The notes beneath the pieces were generated by a model. The model had not been told where the DNA came from. It saw only the letters and a program-made list of their open reading frames with translations, and made no database searches. 64,000 bases of DNA from Rhodobacteraceae bacterium HLUCCA12. Lineage in GTDB: Bacteria > Pseudomonadota > Alphaproteobacteria > Rhodobacterales > Rhodobacteraceae. The stretch lies in assembly GCA_001314715.1 (NCBI GenBank), contig LJSV01000003.1:186001-250000 (forward strand). Reading direction: 5' to 3'. This document shows, in pieces, positions 9,343 through 19,203 of the stretch. Made by a program: the position numbers and the translations under genes. How positions within the stretch are numbered: position 1 is the stretch's first letter; each line of letters begins with the position of its first letter.

Positions 9343-9915
9343 TCAGCGGTTCGCGCCCGGCACCCACAGGATGTCGGCCGCGCCGTTTTCATTCGCGACG
9401 CGCCCGGCCACGAAGAACCAGTCCGACAGGCGGTTCAGATAGCGCAGCGCGGCATCGTTCACGGTTTCATGGCGCGCCAGATCCACCGCCAGCCGCTCGG
9501 CCCGGCGCGACACGGTGCGGCACAGGTGCAGATGCGCGGCCAGCGCCGAGCCACCCGGCAGGATGAAGCTGCGCAGCGGCGCCAGATCGGCATTCATGGC
9601 GTCGATCTCGGCCTCAAGCCGGTCCACCTGCGCATCGCTCATGCGCAATGGGGTATAGGCGGCCTCGCGGTCGCGCTCCATGTCCGGGCGGCACAGGTCG
9701 GCGCCCAGATCGAACAGGTCGTTCTGGATGCGCGCCAGCGCCTCGGCCATGTCGCCTTCGGCATGGAGCCGGGCCAGCCCGACCGTGGCGTTGGTTTCAT
9801 CGACGGTGCCATAGGCCTCGACCCTGGGGCTGTCCTTGGGTACGCGCGCGCCGTCGCCCAGCGCGGTTTCGCCCTTGTCACCGGTTCTGGTGTAGATCTT
9901 GTTCAGAACGACCAT
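9343..9915 (-). CDS. Cob(I)alamin adenosyltransferase, PduO type
   Basis: A 190-aa enzyme that transfers the adenosyl group of ATP to cob(I)alamin to make coenzyme B12. The ATP-binding N-terminal motif TRTGDKGETALGDG and the C-terminal RRAERLAV...YLNRLSDWFFVAGR block are diagnostic of the PduO family. The product is needed by B12-dependent mutases such as methylmalonyl-CoA mutase; a link with prpE nearby is an inference. Three bases separate it from the upstream HIG1-like gene, suggesting one operon. Confidence 0.95.
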   Translation of the reverse strand: MVVLNKIYTRTGDKGETALGDGARVPKDSPRVEAYGTVDETNATVGLARLHAEGDMAEALARIQNDLFDLGADLCRPDMERDREAAYTPLRMSDAQVDRLEAEIDAMNADLAPLRSFILPGGSALAAHLHLCRTVSRRAERLAVDLARHETVNDAALRYLNRLSDWFFVAGRVANENGAADILWVPGANR

Positions 9916-9918
9916 GGC

Positions 9919-10125
9919 TTACCCCTGTGTCTTGAACCAGGCAAAGGCCACGATCAGGATCACGGCCACGAATTGCGCCGCCAGCCGGTAACGCATCAGC
10001 TTGTTGGCATTCTTGCGATTGAACTCGCCGCCCTTGGCGAAACTGCCGACACCGACGATCAGGATCGCCAGCACCACCAGCGAGGCAATCGCGGCCACGA
10101 TGAACAGCGGATCGTTGAGAAGCAT
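9919..10125 (-). CDS. HIG1-domain-like twin transmembrane protein
   Basis: A 68-aa protein with two hydrophobic helices (about residues 7-28 and 47-63) joined by a basic loop. The loop segment NKLMRYRLAAQFVAV resembles the HIG1 domain, which in mitochondria and some bacteria associates with respiratory complexes. In Rhodobacterales such proteins are often annotated twin transmembrane protein. Its role here is unknown; it sits immediately before the cobalamin adenosyltransferase gene. Confidence 0.7.
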   Translation of the reverse strand: MLLNDPLFIVAAIASLVVLAILIVGVGSFAKGGEFNRKNANKLMRYRLAAQFVAVILIVAFAWFKTQG

Positions 10126-10191
10126 GGGCGCCTCCTTTTGCTGCGCTCAGATGTAGCGGCTTTGCCCGGCAATGCCAGCCCCTAGCACGGA

Positions 10192-11031
10192 TCAGCCCTT
10201 GTTCACCAGCCAGTCCATTGCCCGCAGCGGCAGCAATCGGCCCAGAATCGCCATTGCGCGGGTCGGGGTCGTGACATGGTATCGCGGCCTGGGGCGCGGG
10301 CTTTCCAGCGCGTGCACAAGCCGCGCACTGACCGCCGATGGCGGCAGTTCGAACCGGTCGGGGCCTTTCGCGGTATAGAGCCGCTTGAGAAGGGTATTGC
10401 GATAGAGCCCGGCGCGCGGGCTGTTTTCCCAGTCGATCCAGCGTTCGAAATGGGGAATGGAATTGACGCGGATACGGCTGGTGATGGGGCCGGGTTCGAT
10501 CAGGATCACATGGATCGGCGTGTCGCGCATCTCCAGCCGCAAGACATGGGTCAGCCCCTCCAGCGCGTATTTGGTTGCCACATAGGCGCCGCGCCATTTC
10601 AACGGGGTGAACCCCAGAACCGAGGAACAATTGACGATCCGGCCATGCCCCTGCGCGCGCATGACCGGCAGAACCCGGCGGGTCAGGTCATGCCAGCCAA
10701 ACAGATTGGCCTCGAAAATGGCGCGCAGGGCCTCGGTCGGCAGATCCTCGACCGCGCCCGGCGTCGCATGGGCACCGTTGTTGAACACCGCGTCCAGCCG
10801 CCCGCCGGTGGCCGCCAGAAGCTGGGCCAGCGCCGTTTCGATGCTGTGCGGATCGGTGTAATCCAGTTGCGGGCTGTCAAACCCCTCGGCCACCCGGCGC
10901 GCGCAATCCTCGGGCTTGCGGCAGGCGGCGAACACCCGCCAGCCGCGACGCGCCAGCGTGCGCGCACCGTCCAGCCCGATCCCCGAGGAACATCCGGTGA
11001 TCAGCACCACGGGTCGATCGTCAGGCATCAA
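10192..11031 (-). CDS. SDR-family oxidoreductase
   Basis: A 279-aa classical short-chain dehydrogenase/reductase. The cofactor motif TGCSSGIG lies near residues 13-20, NNGAHATP replaces the usual NNAG region, catalytic Ser is in NCSSVLGF and the catalytic pair is in YVATKYALEG. The first ATG is followed directly by another, so the start is uncertain by one codon. Substrate is unknown. It ends 66 bases from the HIG1-like gene start and starts 14 bases after the sigma-54 regulator gene. Confidence 0.88.
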   Translation of the reverse strand: MMPDDRPVVLITGCSSGIGLDGARTLARRGWRVFAACRKPEDCARRVAEGFDSPQLDYTDPHSIETALAQLLAATGGRLDAVFNNGAHATPGAVEDLPTEALRAIFEANLFGWHDLTRRVLPVMRAQGHGRIVNCSSVLGFTPLKWRGAYVATKYALEGLTHVLRLEMRDTPIHVILIEPGPITSRIRVNSIPHFERWIDWENSPRAGLYRNTLLKRLYTAKGPDRFELPPSAVSARLVHALESPRPRPRYHVTTPTRAMAILGRLLPLRAMDWLVNKG

Positions 11032-11045
11032 GGCGTGTTCCTGAT

Positions 11046-12443
11046 TCAGCCTGAATCCTGACGGGCCCAGGCGTCGAGCTTGCGATAAAGCGTCGAGGCC
11101 GAAACATCAAGTTCACGCGCCGCCCGCGGAACCGAACCGTTGTGGCGGCGCAAGGTGTCTTCGATCACCATGCGTTCGATCTGGGCCAGCGTGCGCCCCG
11201 CCAGATCGCCCAGCCCCGACCCCGTCTGCGCCGGGGCGCCATTGGGCTGATCGCAGCGATGGTCGGGCGTCAGGTCGGGTGGCAGCATCTCGGGCGTGAC
11301 CAGCGGACCGTCGTTGAGCACCACGACATTGCGCAGGACATTGATCAACTGGCGCACATTCCCCGGCCAGGGCAGGCTGCGAAACAGATCCTTCACGCGC
11401 GGGTCCAGTCCGTGAAAGACATGCCCCTCTTCCTCGGCCATCCGGGCGACCAGCGTTTCGGCAATCTCGATCACGTCGTCCCCGCGCATCTGCAGCGGCG
11501 GCATATGGATCGGCACGACATGCAGCCGGTAATACAGATCCTCGCGGAAATTGCCGCGGCGCACCTCTTCCAGCGGATCGCGGTTGGTGGCGCAGACGAT
11601 CCGCACATTGATCTTGCGCGGCTTGGTGGCCCCGACCGGGGTTATCGTCGATGTCTGCAGGAACCGCAGCAACTTGGTCTGAAGGTTCAGATCCATTTCG
11701 CAGATCTCGTCCAGAAACAGCGTGCCCCCGTCCGCCGCCGCTGCCGCACCGATCTTGTCCGCGATCGCGCCGGTGAACGAGCCGCGCAAATGACCGAACA
11801 CCTCGGATTCCAGCAGATCGATCGGAATCGCCCCGCAGTTCAGCGCGATGAAGGGCCCGCGCGCGCGGGCGCTGGTGGCGTGCACCGCCTCGGCGCACAA
11901 TTCCTTGCCGGTGCCGCTTTCGCCGGTGATGAAGACCGTCGCCATCGACCGCCCGACCGAGCGGATCTTGTCATAGACGGCCCGCATCGCCGGCGACTTG
12001 CCGATGAAGGGGGCCAGAACCGGCGTCTCGGCAGCCTGCGCGCGGGCGGGAACGCGGTGGCGCACGGCCCTGCGCGCATTTTCCACTGCGGCCAGCAGGC
12101 GCTGGTCGTCAAAGGGCTTGACCAAGAATTCATGCGCGCCTGCGCGCATCATCTCGACCGCCTTGTTGATCGAACCGTTGGCGGTAATGACGGTCACGCA
12201 GGTCTGCGGCTCCATTTCCAGAAAGTCCCGCATCACCTCCAGCCCGGCACGATCGGGCAGCATCAGGTCCAGCAGCACCACGCGCGATCGCAGGCGGCGG
12301 AACTCGGCCATGCCCTCGGACGCCGTGCCGCAGGCCACCACGTCGAACCCCGCGCGCGTCAGCGCCGAGGCGTAGATCATTTGCAATGACGGCGTATCCT
12401 CGATCAGCAGGATCGTGTCCGATAGGGGTGATGGTTCCTTCAT
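11046..12443 (-). CDS. LuxO/NtrC-type sigma-54-dependent response regulator
   Basis: A 465-aa activator with a receiver domain (phospho-acceptor Asp59 in VVLLDLMLPD), an AAA+ domain with Walker A GESGTGKE at 174-181 and Walker B GGTLFLDEI, and a C-terminal Fis-type HTH (NGSVPRAARELDVSASTLYRKL). The sigma-54 contact loop reads GSFTGA (221-226) instead of GAFTGA. It overlaps the upstream HPt gene by four bases, so the phosphodonor is very likely that HPt, as in LuxU-LuxO. Target promoters cannot be read from the window. Confidence 0.9.
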   Translation of the reverse strand: MKEPSPLSDTILLIEDTPSLQMIYASALTRAGFDVVACGTASEGMAEFRRLRSRVVLLDLMLPDRAGLEVMRDFLEMEPQTCVTVITANGSINKAVEMMRAGAHEFLVKPFDDQRLLAAVENARRAVRHRVPARAQAAETPVLAPFIGKSPAMRAVYDKIRSVGRSMATVFITGESGTGKELCAEAVHATSARARGPFIALNCGAIPIDLLESEVFGHLRGSFTGAIADKIGAAAAADGGTLFLDEICEMDLNLQTKLLRFLQTSTITPVGATKPRKINVRIVCATNRDPLEEVRRGNFREDLYYRLHVVPIHMPPLQMRGDDVIEIAETLVARMAEEEGHVFHGLDPRVKDLFRSLPWPGNVRQLINVLRNVVVLNDGPLVTPEMLPPDLTPDHRCDQPNGAPAQTGSGLGDLAGRTLAQIERMVIEDTLRRHNGSVPRAARELDVSASTLYRKLDAWARQDSG

Positions 12444-12823
12444 GGTCGCAGCGAGGCCCGTTCGGCAGCTTCCAGCACCGAAACGACACGATCCATTTCC
12501 TGGCTTACCGACAACACCAAGACCGCCAATGCGCCCGCACTCACCTGCTCGGCCGAATGGTGCAGCGTCTGGGCCAGTGCGGCCAGCCGCTGCGCCCCGA
12601 TCGTTGACGCCAGGCCCTTGATCTCATGTGCGATCTTGCTCACCATCACCGGTTCGCTCTCATCGAGTCCCGCGGTCATGCGACGAAAGTCTGACAAAAG
12701 CTGCGCACAGAGATCGCGGCGCATCGCATCATCGCCAATGTCCAGGATGCCCGAGAGTATCGTCTGGTCGAAATCTCGTGCAACTGACGCGGCATCGTCG
12801 TCAAAAAGCGGGTTTTGATTCAT
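12440..12823 (-). CDS. HPt phosphotransfer protein, LuxU-like
   Basis: A 127-aa single HPt domain. His66 in KIAHEIKGLASTIGA is the phospho-acceptor, in the H-x-x-K-G pattern. The track ORF extends to 12883; I prefer the ATG at 12823 (MNQNPLF). It overlaps the sigma-54 regulator by ATGA. Together they form the output half of a phosphorelay; the hybrid kinase is not encoded nearby. The ribosome site is weak. Confidence 0.85.
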   Translation of the reverse strand: MNQNPLFDDDAASVARDFDQTILSGILDIGDDAMRRDLCAQLLSDFRRMTAGLDESEPVMVSKIAHEIKGLASTIGAQRLAALAQTLHHSAEQVSAGALAVLVLSVSQEMDRVVSVLEAAERASLRP

Positions 12824-12903
12824 GGAAACAGCACGTTCTTTACCAACCACCTGAAAACACTGTGTCCCCAATCCCTGGCACAATCAAGGGATGAATCGGG
12901 TTT

Positions 12904-12945
12904 CCTTGGGGCATGGATGAACAGTTTGCATCCTCCGCCCCAAGG
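12904..12945. other. Inverted repeat downstream of prpE
   Basis: CCTTGGGGC and GCCCCAAGG form a perfect nine-base stem with a 24-base loop between the prpE stop and the HPt gene. It may end the prpE transcript, but there is no T-run, so this is tentative. Confidence 0.35.
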
Positions 12946-12960
12946 GGGATGCCTGACTAC

Positions 12961-14853
12961 TCAAGCCTTTGGATAGCCAACTTTTTTCAACCCTGCTGCA
13001 ACCTCGTCCAGAATTGCCGGGTCATCAATCGTGGCGGGAATGCGATAGTCCTCGCCATCGGCGATCTTTGCCATCGTCGCCCGCAGGATCTTGCCCGAGC
13101 GCGTCTTGGGCAGGCGGTCCACCACGACGGCCAGCTTGAACGCCGCGACCGGCCCGATCCTGTCACGCACCAGATCGACGCATTCGCGCACCACCTCCTG
13201 CTGGTCACGGCTGACGCCCTTGTTCAGGCACAGAAATCCCAGCGGCAACTGGCCCTTCAACGTATCGGCGACCCCGATCACGGCGCATTCGCCGACATCG
13301 GGATGACTGGCCAGAACCTCTTCCATCGCGCCGGTGGACAGGCGGTGGCCGGCGACGTTGATCACGTCATCGGTGCGCGCCATGATATAGACATAGCCGT
13401 CTTCGTCGACATACCCGGCATCGCCGGTTTCGTAGAAGCCGGGAAAGGTCGCGAGATAGGATTTCACGAACCGCTCTTCGGCATTCCACAGGTTCGGCAG
13501 GGTGCCGGGCGGCAACGGCAGCCGGATCGCGATGGCCCCAAGCGTGCCGGGCTCGACCGGCTTGCCGCCCTCGTCCAGAACCTGCACGTCATAGCCCGGC
13601 ATCGGCAGCGACGGACTGCCGATCTTGACCGGCTGGGGCTCATACCCCTGCGGGTTGCCACAGATCGGCCAGCCGGTTTCGGTCTGCCACCAGTGATCGA
13701 TCACCGGCACCTTCAGCTTGTCCTGCGCCCAGATCACGGTGTCGGGGTCGGCCCGTTCGCCCGCCAGATACAGGGTCCGCAGGCGCGACAGATCGTATTT
13801 CGAAACGAAATCGCCCGCCGGATCCTCGCGCTTGATGGCGCGAAAGGCCGTGGGCGCGGTGAAAAAGCTGACCACGCCATGTTCCTCGATGACGCGCCAG
13901 AACGTGCCGGCGTCGGGGGTGCCCACGGGCTTGCCCTCGAACACGATGCTGGTCGCCCCATGCAAGAGGGGGCCATAGACGATATAGCTGTGACCAACCA
14001 CCCAGCCCACGTCCGAGGCGGTCCAGAACACCTCGCCGGGGTTGACGTTGTAATGGTTCTTCATCGTCCAGGCCAGCGCCACCAGATACCCGGCCGTGGC
14101 GCGGATCACGCCCTTGGGTTGGCCGGTCGTCCCCGAGGTGTAAAGCACATAAAGGGGGTGATCGCCCTCGACCGGCACGCAATCGGCGGATGCCACGCCA
14201 AACTGGAACGCGTGCCAGTCCAGGTCGCGCCCCGGCGTCAGTTGCGCAACCTCTTGCTCGCGCTGGAAAATCACGCAGAACTCGGGCTTGTGCGCGGCCT
14301 GTTCGATCGCGGCATCCAGAAGCGGCTTGTAATGGACCACCCGCCCCGGCTCGACCCCGCAGGACGCCGCCAGAACCGCCTTGGGGCGCGCATCGTCGAT
14401 ACGTGCCGCCAGCTCGCGCGCGGCAAATCCGCCAAAGACCACCGAATGGATCGCCCCCAGCCGCGCGCAGGCCAGCATTGCCTCGATCGCCTGGGGGATC
14501 ATCGGCATGTAGATCACGACGCGATCGCCCTTTTGCACGCCGCGCGCCTGCAAGGCCCCGGCCAGCGATGCCACGCGATCGCGCAGTTCGGCATAGGTGA
14601 TGGTTTGGCGGGTATGCGTCACCGGGCTGTCATGGATCAGCGCCGCCTGCGCCCCGCGACCGGCCTCGACATGCCGATCCACCGCGTTCCAGCAGGCATT
14701 GACGCGCGCATCCTTGAACCATTCGTAGATCGGTGCGCGCTCGGCGAACAGGGCCTGCGTTGGCGGGCTGTCCCAGTCGATCGCCCCTGCCTGCTCCATC
14801 CAGAAGCCTTCGGGGTCGGTGATCGACCAGCGGTGCAGATCGGCATAGCGCAT
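12961..14853 (-). CDS. prpE: Propionyl-CoA synthetase
   Basis: A 630-aa AMP-forming acyl-CoA synthetase. The AMP-binding motif YTSGTTGQPKGV, the WWQTETGWPICGNPQG block and the C-terminal acylation lysine region LPKTRSGKILR are present. The N-terminus (MRYADLHRWSITDPEGFW) and length match PrpE rather than acetyl-CoA synthetase. It activates propionate, and in marine roseobacters related enzymes also act on acrylate from DMSP. It is followed on the same strand by the HPt/LuxO genes after a 137-base gap and lies 189 bases downstream of maeB. Confidence 0.9.
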   Translation of the reverse strand: MRYADLHRWSITDPEGFWMEQAGAIDWDSPPTQALFAERAPIYEWFKDARVNACWNAVDRHVEAGRGAQAALIHDSPVTHTRQTITYAELRDRVASLAGALQARGVQKGDRVVIYMPMIPQAIEAMLACARLGAIHSVVFGGFAARELAARIDDARPKAVLAASCGVEPGRVVHYKPLLDAAIEQAAHKPEFCVIFQREQEVAQLTPGRDLDWHAFQFGVASADCVPVEGDHPLYVLYTSGTTGQPKGVIRATAGYLVALAWTMKNHYNVNPGEVFWTASDVGWVVGHSYIVYGPLLHGATSIVFEGKPVGTPDAGTFWRVIEEHGVVSFFTAPTAFRAIKREDPAGDFVSKYDLSRLRTLYLAGERADPDTVIWAQDKLKVPVIDHWWQTETGWPICGNPQGYEPQPVKIGSPSLPMPGYDVQVLDEGGKPVEPGTLGAIAIRLPLPPGTLPNLWNAEERFVKSYLATFPGFYETGDAGYVDEDGYVYIMARTDDVINVAGHRLSTGAMEEVLASHPDVGECAVIGVADTLKGQLPLGFLCLNKGVSRDQQEVVRECVDLVRDRIGPVAAFKLAVVVDRLPKTRSGKILRATMAKIADGEDYRIPATIDDPAILDEVAAGLKKVGYPKA

Positions 14854-15042
14854 GGGGGTCCTCCTCCTCGGTTCCGAAGATCAGTTACGCGACGACGGGC
14901 CGCCCATGCAACGCTGTTACCGAATGACACCGCCGCCCTGGTCATAGAAACGACCGCTCAATCGGCCCGCCGGCGGCAAATTGCCGCGCAGGACCTTGCA
15001 AACCATGCGCCGACGCAGCCCGCAGGCCGCGCGAATCACGTC

Positions 15043-17322
15043 TCAGCCGTAATGCGACACCGGGGTTCCCGCGATCGCGGCCATGTTCAGCAAGCCGCGC
15101 GCGGTGATCGAGGGCGTGACGATATGCGCGCGGTTTCCCATGCCCATCAGGATCGGCCCCACCTCCAGCCCGCCGCCGCGCGCCTTGAGGATGTTGCGAA
15201 CGGCGCTGGCCGCATCGGTCGAGGAAAACACCAGCACATTCGCCAGCCCCTGCATGCGCGAGCGCGGAAAGATCCGCGCGCGCAACTCGGGGTCGAAGGC
15301 GGCATCGACATGCATTTCCCCTTCGTATTCGCAGCTCAGATCCATCGCATCCAGAATATCCAGCGCCGCCCGCATCCGCCGCCCCGATGACGTGTCCAGC
15401 GTGCCGAACTGCGAATGCGAGCACAGCGCGATCTTGGGCGTCACCCCGAACCGGCGCGCATGCCGCGCCGCCCCGATCACCGTCTCGGCAATCTGTTCGG
15501 GCGTGGGTTCGGCGTTGATCTGGGTGTCGGCGATGAACAGCGGCCCCTCGGACTGGATGATCAGGCTCAAGGCCCCGACCGGCTGCAACCCGTCGCGCGC
15601 CAGCACTTCGCGCACGTAGTTCAGATGCCACAGATACTGGCCAAACGCGCCACAGATCATGCTGTCGGCCTCGTTGCGGTGAACCATCACCGCGGCGATC
15701 GCGGTCGTGTTGGTGCGCAAGATCGCCTTGGCCACATCGGGGGTAACGCCGCGCCGCTCCATCAGGCGGTGATAGGTCTCCCAGTATTCGCGATAGCGCG
15801 GGTCGTTTTCGGGATTCACGATTTCCAGGTCGCGCTCGGGCCGGATCGGCAGGCCTGCGCGCTCGCAGCGCCGCGCAATGACTTCGGGACGGCCGATCAG
15901 GATGGGAACCTCGGTCGTTTCCTCCATCATCGCCTGCGCCGCGCGCAGGACGCGCTCGTCCTCGCCCTCGGCAAAGACGATCCGGCGCGATGCGCTCTTG
16001 GCGGCCTCGAAGACCGGGCGCATCAGCATGGCCGAGCGGAAGACCGAACTGTCCAGCTTGCGCTTGTAGGCGTCGATATCGGTAAGCGGGCGCGCGGCAA
16101 CGCCGGTTTCCATCGCAGCGCGGGCCACCGAGGTCGCGACCACCCCCATCAGACGCGGATCAAAGGGCTTGGGGATCAGGTATTCGGGGCCAAAGGCCAG
16201 TTTCTCGCCGCGATAGGCCGCCGCCGTCTCGGCCGAGGTGGTGGCGCGGGCCAGTTGCGCGATCCCCTCGACACAGGCGATCTGCATGGCATCGTTGATG
16301 TCATTCGCGCCAACATCCAGCGCCCCGCGAAAGATGAACGGAAAACACAGGACATTGTTGACCTGATTAGGAAAATCGCTGCGCCCCGTGGCCACGACTG
16401 CGCCCGGCGCCACGGCATGCACGGCATCGGGCATGATCTCGGGCGTGGGATTGGCCAGCGCAAAGACGATCGGCCGCGACGCCATGCGCGCGACCATCTC
16501 GGGCGACAGCACGTTCGCCCCCGACAACCCCAGGAACAGGTCGGCCCTGTCGATCACCTGCCCCAGATCGCGCAGAGCCGACGGCTGGGCAAAGGCCGCC
16601 TTTTCGGGGTTCATGTCGATCTCGCGGCCCTCGTGCACCAGCCCGTGAATATCGCACAGCCAGATGTTCTCGCGCTTGACACCCAGCTTCAGCAGCATGT
16701 TCAGGCAGGCGATCCCCGCCGCCCCGCCGCCGGTCGAGACCACCTTGATGTCCTCGAACCTGCGGCCGGTCAGATGCAACGCGTTCACCGCCGCCGCACC
16801 CACCACGATGGCGGTCCCATGCTGATCGTCGTGGAACACGGGAATGCCCATCCGCTCGCGGCAGATACGCTCGACGATGAAACAATCGGGGGCCTTGATA
16901 TCCTCAAGGTTGATCGCACCGAAACTCGGCTCCAGCGCGCAGACGATTTCGGCCAGCTTTTCCGGGTCGGATTCGTTCAACTCGATGTCGAAGCAATCGA
17001 TATTGGCGAACTTCTTGAACAGAACCGCCTTTCCCTCCATCACCGGCTTCGAGGCCAGCGCACCGATATTGCCCAGACCCAGCACCGCCGAGCCGTTGGT
17101 GACCACGCCCACAAGGTTTCCGCGGGTGGTAAAGCGCGCGGCATTGGCCGGGTCGGCGGCGATCTCAAGGCAGGCTTCGGCAACACCGGGCGAATAGGCG
17201 CGCGCCAGGTCGCGCCCGTTCGCCAGCGGCTTGGTCGGGAGGATCTCAAGTTTGCCGGGCTTGGGAAACTCGTGATAATCCAGCGCGGTCTGGCGAAAAA
17301 TGTCGCTGCCTCTGTCAGCCAT
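15043..17322 (-). CDS. maeB: NADP-dependent malic enzyme with phosphotransacetylase-like domain
   Basis: A 759-aa MaeB-type enzyme. The N-terminal malic-enzyme half (about 1-430) contains [25 protein letters not shown] and [16 protein letters not shown]. The C-terminal third (about 440-759) is a phosphotransacetylase-like domain thought to sense acetyl-CoA. It decarboxylates malate to pyruvate with NADP+. The track ORF starts at 17382, but ATG 17322 follows a strong GGGGGAGGGG site. A 16-base palindrome sits 33 bases upstream. The gene complements pckA at the C3/C4 node. Confidence 0.95.
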   Translation of the reverse strand: MADRGSDIFRQTALDYHEFPKPGKLEILPTKPLANGRDLARAYSPGVAEACLEIAADPANAARFTTRGNLVGVVTNGSAVLGLGNIGALASKPVMEGKAVLFKKFANIDCFDIELNESDPEKLAEIVCALEPSFGAINLEDIKAPDCFIVERICRERMGIPVFHDDQHGTAIVVGAAAVNALHLTGRRFEDIKVVSTGGGAAGIACLNMLLKLGVKRENIWLCDIHGLVHEGREIDMNPEKAAFAQPSALRDLGQVIDRADLFLGLSGANVLSPEMVARMASRPIVFALANPTPEIMPDAVHAVAPGAVVATGRSDFPNQVNNVLCFPFIFRGALDVGANDINDAMQIACVEGIAQLARATTSAETAAAYRGEKLAFGPEYLIPKPFDPRLMGVVATSVARAAMETGVAARPLTDIDAYKRKLDSSVFRSAMLMRPVFEAAKSASRRIVFAEGEDERVLRAAQAMMEETTEVPILIGRPEVIARRCERAGLPIRPERDLEIVNPENDPRYREYWETYHRLMERRGVTPDVAKAILRTNTTAIAAVMVHRNEADSMICGAFGQYLWHLNYVREVLARDGLQPVGALSLIIQSEGPLFIADTQINAEPTPEQIAETVIGAARHARRFGVTPKIALCSHSQFGTLDTSSGRRMRAALDILDAMDLSCEYEGEMHVDAAFDPELRARIFPRSRMQGLANVLVFSSTDAASAVRNILKARGGGLEVGPILMGMGNRAHIVTPSITARGLLNMAAIAGTPVSHYG

Positions 17323-17354
17323 CGCGGCCCCTCCCCCACGGGCGAATGCGGACA

Positions 17355-17370
17355 AGTTTAGTATTAAACT
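17355..17370. promoter_or_regulatory. AT-rich palindrome upstream of maeB
   Basis: AGTTTA-GTAT-TAAACT is a perfect six-base dyad around a four-base spacer in otherwise very GC-rich DNA, 33 bases before the maeB start and between the divergent maeB and cdd genes. It looks like a repressor operator; the binding protein is unknown. Confidence 0.5.
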
Positions 17371-17509
17371 ATTCCGCCTCATTTCGTGATACCCTCAAAG
17401 CCCCCCGCCTTTCAAGCTGCCTCTGCCGGGGTCCGCGCGCCGCGCGGGCTTGAAACCGCCCCGCCCGCATAGGAAGGTATGCGCCAGTGCAGACCCAACG
17501 GAGCCCGGC

Positions 17510-17902
17510 ATGCCCCTGCTCGATGCAGCCAAAGCGGTGCGTGAAAACGCCTATGTTCCGTATTCGCAGTTCAAGGTCGGCGCGGCGATCCAGGCACGAT
17601 CGGGCGCCGTCTATGTCGGTTGCAATGTCGAAAACGTGGCCTATCCCCAGGGCACCTGCGCCGAGGCCGGCGCCATCGCCGCCATGATCGCCGGTGGCGA
17701 TACCGAGATCGCGGCGGTCTGCGTGATCGCCGACGCCCCGGAACCGGTCACGCCCTGCGGCGGCTGCCGCCAGAAACTGCGCGAATTCGCCCGCCGCGAC
17801 GTCGTGATCACCATGGCAACCACCGATGGCCAAAGCCGCACGATGACGATGGAACAACTGTTGCCGGGCGCGTTCGGCCGCGACCACATGAGCCGGGCAT
17901 GA
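17510..17902 (+). CDS. cdd: Cytidine deaminase
   Basis: A 130-aa enzyme that hydrolytically deaminates cytidine and deoxycytidine to the uridine forms. The zinc motifs CAEAGAIAAM and PCGGCRQKL are intact, as is the N-terminal substrate segment AYVPYSQFKVGAAI. The track ORF starts at 17450; ATG 17510 has GGAG eight bases upstream and gives the standard length. It opens a nucleoside salvage operon and overlaps deoA by ATGA. Confidence 0.96.
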   Translation: MPLLDAAKAVRENAYVPYSQFKVGAAIQARSGAVYVGCNVENVAYPQGTCAEAGAIAAMIAGGDTEIAAVCVIADAPEPVTPCGGCRQKLREFARRDVVITMATTDGQSRTMTMEQLLPGAFGRDHMSRA

Positions 17903-19203
17903 CCACGGCGGCGGGCATCTTGCAAGCGGTGATCGACGGCAACGCCGCGCCCGAATCCATGCACGGGTTCGCGCGGGGCCTGGCCGACGGATCGGTCAGC
18001 GATGCCCAGGCGGGGGCCTTCGCCATGGCGGTCAAGCTGCGCGGCCTGTCAGCGGCGGCGCGCACCGCCCTGACGCTGGGCATGCGGGATTCCGGCGAAG
18101 TCCTGCGCTGGGATCTGCCCGGCCCGGTCCTGGACAAGCATTCCACCGGCGGCGTCGGCGATTGCGTGAGCCTGGCGCTGGCGCCCGCGCTGGCGGTCTG
18201 CGGGGCCTATGTGCCGATGGTCTCGGGCCGCGGGCTGGGCCATACGGGCGGCACGCTGGACAAGCTGGAATCGATCCCCGGCTATACGGTCGACCTGCCC
18301 GAGGAACGCCTGCGCGCCATCCTGCGCGATGTCGGCTGCGCCATCGTCGGGGCCACCGCACGGATCGCACCTGCCGACAAACGGCTTTACGCGATCCGCG
18401 ATGTCACCGCCTCGGTCGAATCGATCGATCTGATCACCGCCTCGATCCTGTCGAAGAAACTTGCCGCTGGGCTGGATGCGCTGGTGCTTGACGTCAAGGT
18501 CGGCAGCGGCGCCTTCCTGCCGGGCCGTGAGGATGCGCGCGCCCTGGCGCGATGCCTGGTTGATACGGCCAATCACGCCGGGTGCACCTGTTCGGCACTG
18601 ATCACCGACATGGAAACCCCGCTGGACGGGGTTGCGGGCAACGCGCTTGAGGTGGCAGCGGTGATGCGCTTGCTGACCGGCGCCACCGGGCAGGCCGACC
18701 TCTGGGCACTGACCCTGGCACTGGGTGGCGAGGCGTTGGCGCTGGCCGGCATCGCGCCCGACGCAGAGGCCGGGGCCGACCGGATCGCGGCAGCGCTGCG
18801 CTCGGGCGCCGCGGCCGACCGCTTTGGCCAGATGGTCGCGGCGCAGGGCGGCCCGGCGGATTTTCTGGAAAGCTGGAAGCGGCACCTGCCGGTTGCGCCC
18901 GTTCGGCGTGATATCCTTGCCGAGGCCGAAGGCGCCGTTGCCGCCATCGACACCCGCGCCGTGGGGTTGGCGGTGGTGGAAATGGGCGGCGGCCGGCAAC
19001 GTGACGGCGACCGCGTCGATCCGCGCGTGGGCTTTAGCGGCCTTGCGATGCCGGGCGACCGCGTCGGGCCGGACCGGCCGTTGGGGCAGGTTCATGCCGC
19101 CGACGATGCTGGCGCGCAACGCGCGGCGGCGCAATTGCGCGCCGCTTACCGCATCGGCCCGCCTGGCAAGCGCGGCCCCCTTGTGCATGAGCGTGTCGCA
19201 TGA
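17899..19203 (+). CDS. deoA: Thymidine phosphorylase
   Basis: A 434-aa enzyme that phosphorolyses thymidine and deoxyuridine to base plus deoxyribose-1-phosphate. The signature KHSTGGVGD near residue 80, SGRGLGHTGGTLDKLE and the phosphate/pyrimidine loop DVKVGSGAF are all present. The long 17620 ORF in the track is an upstream frame extension inside cdd; the true ATG at 17899 overlaps the cdd stop. It is coupled by ATGA to deoB downstream. Confidence 0.96.
   Translation: MTTAAGILQAVIDGNAAPESMHGFARGLADGSVSDAQAGAFAMAVKLRGLSAAARTALTLGMRDSGEVLRWDLPGPVLDKHSTGGVGDCVSLALAPALAVCGAYVPMVSGRGLGHTGGTLDKLESIPGYTVDLPEERLRAILRDVGCAIVGATARIAPADKRLYAIRDVTASVESIDLITASILSKKLAAGLDALVLDVKVGSGAFLPGREDARALARCLVDTANHAGCTCSALITDMETPLDGVAGNALEVAAVMRLLTGATGQADLWALTLALGGEALALAGIAPDAEAGADRIAAALRSGAAADRFGQMVAAQGGPADFLESWKRHLPVAPVRRDILAEAEGAVAAIDTRAVGLAVVEMGGGRQRDGDRVDPRVGFSGLAMPGDRVGPDRPLGQVHAADDAGAQRAAAQLRAAYRIGPPGKRGPLVHERVA

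Noticed and set aside
12913-15390. 825-aa rightward ORF opposite prpE
   Set aside because: It is the antisense frame of prpE and part of maeB; the composition is typical of GC-rich shadow frames and no domain is visible.
15415-17361. 648-aa rightward ORF opposite maeB
   Set aside because: Antisense shadow of a clear malic enzyme gene.
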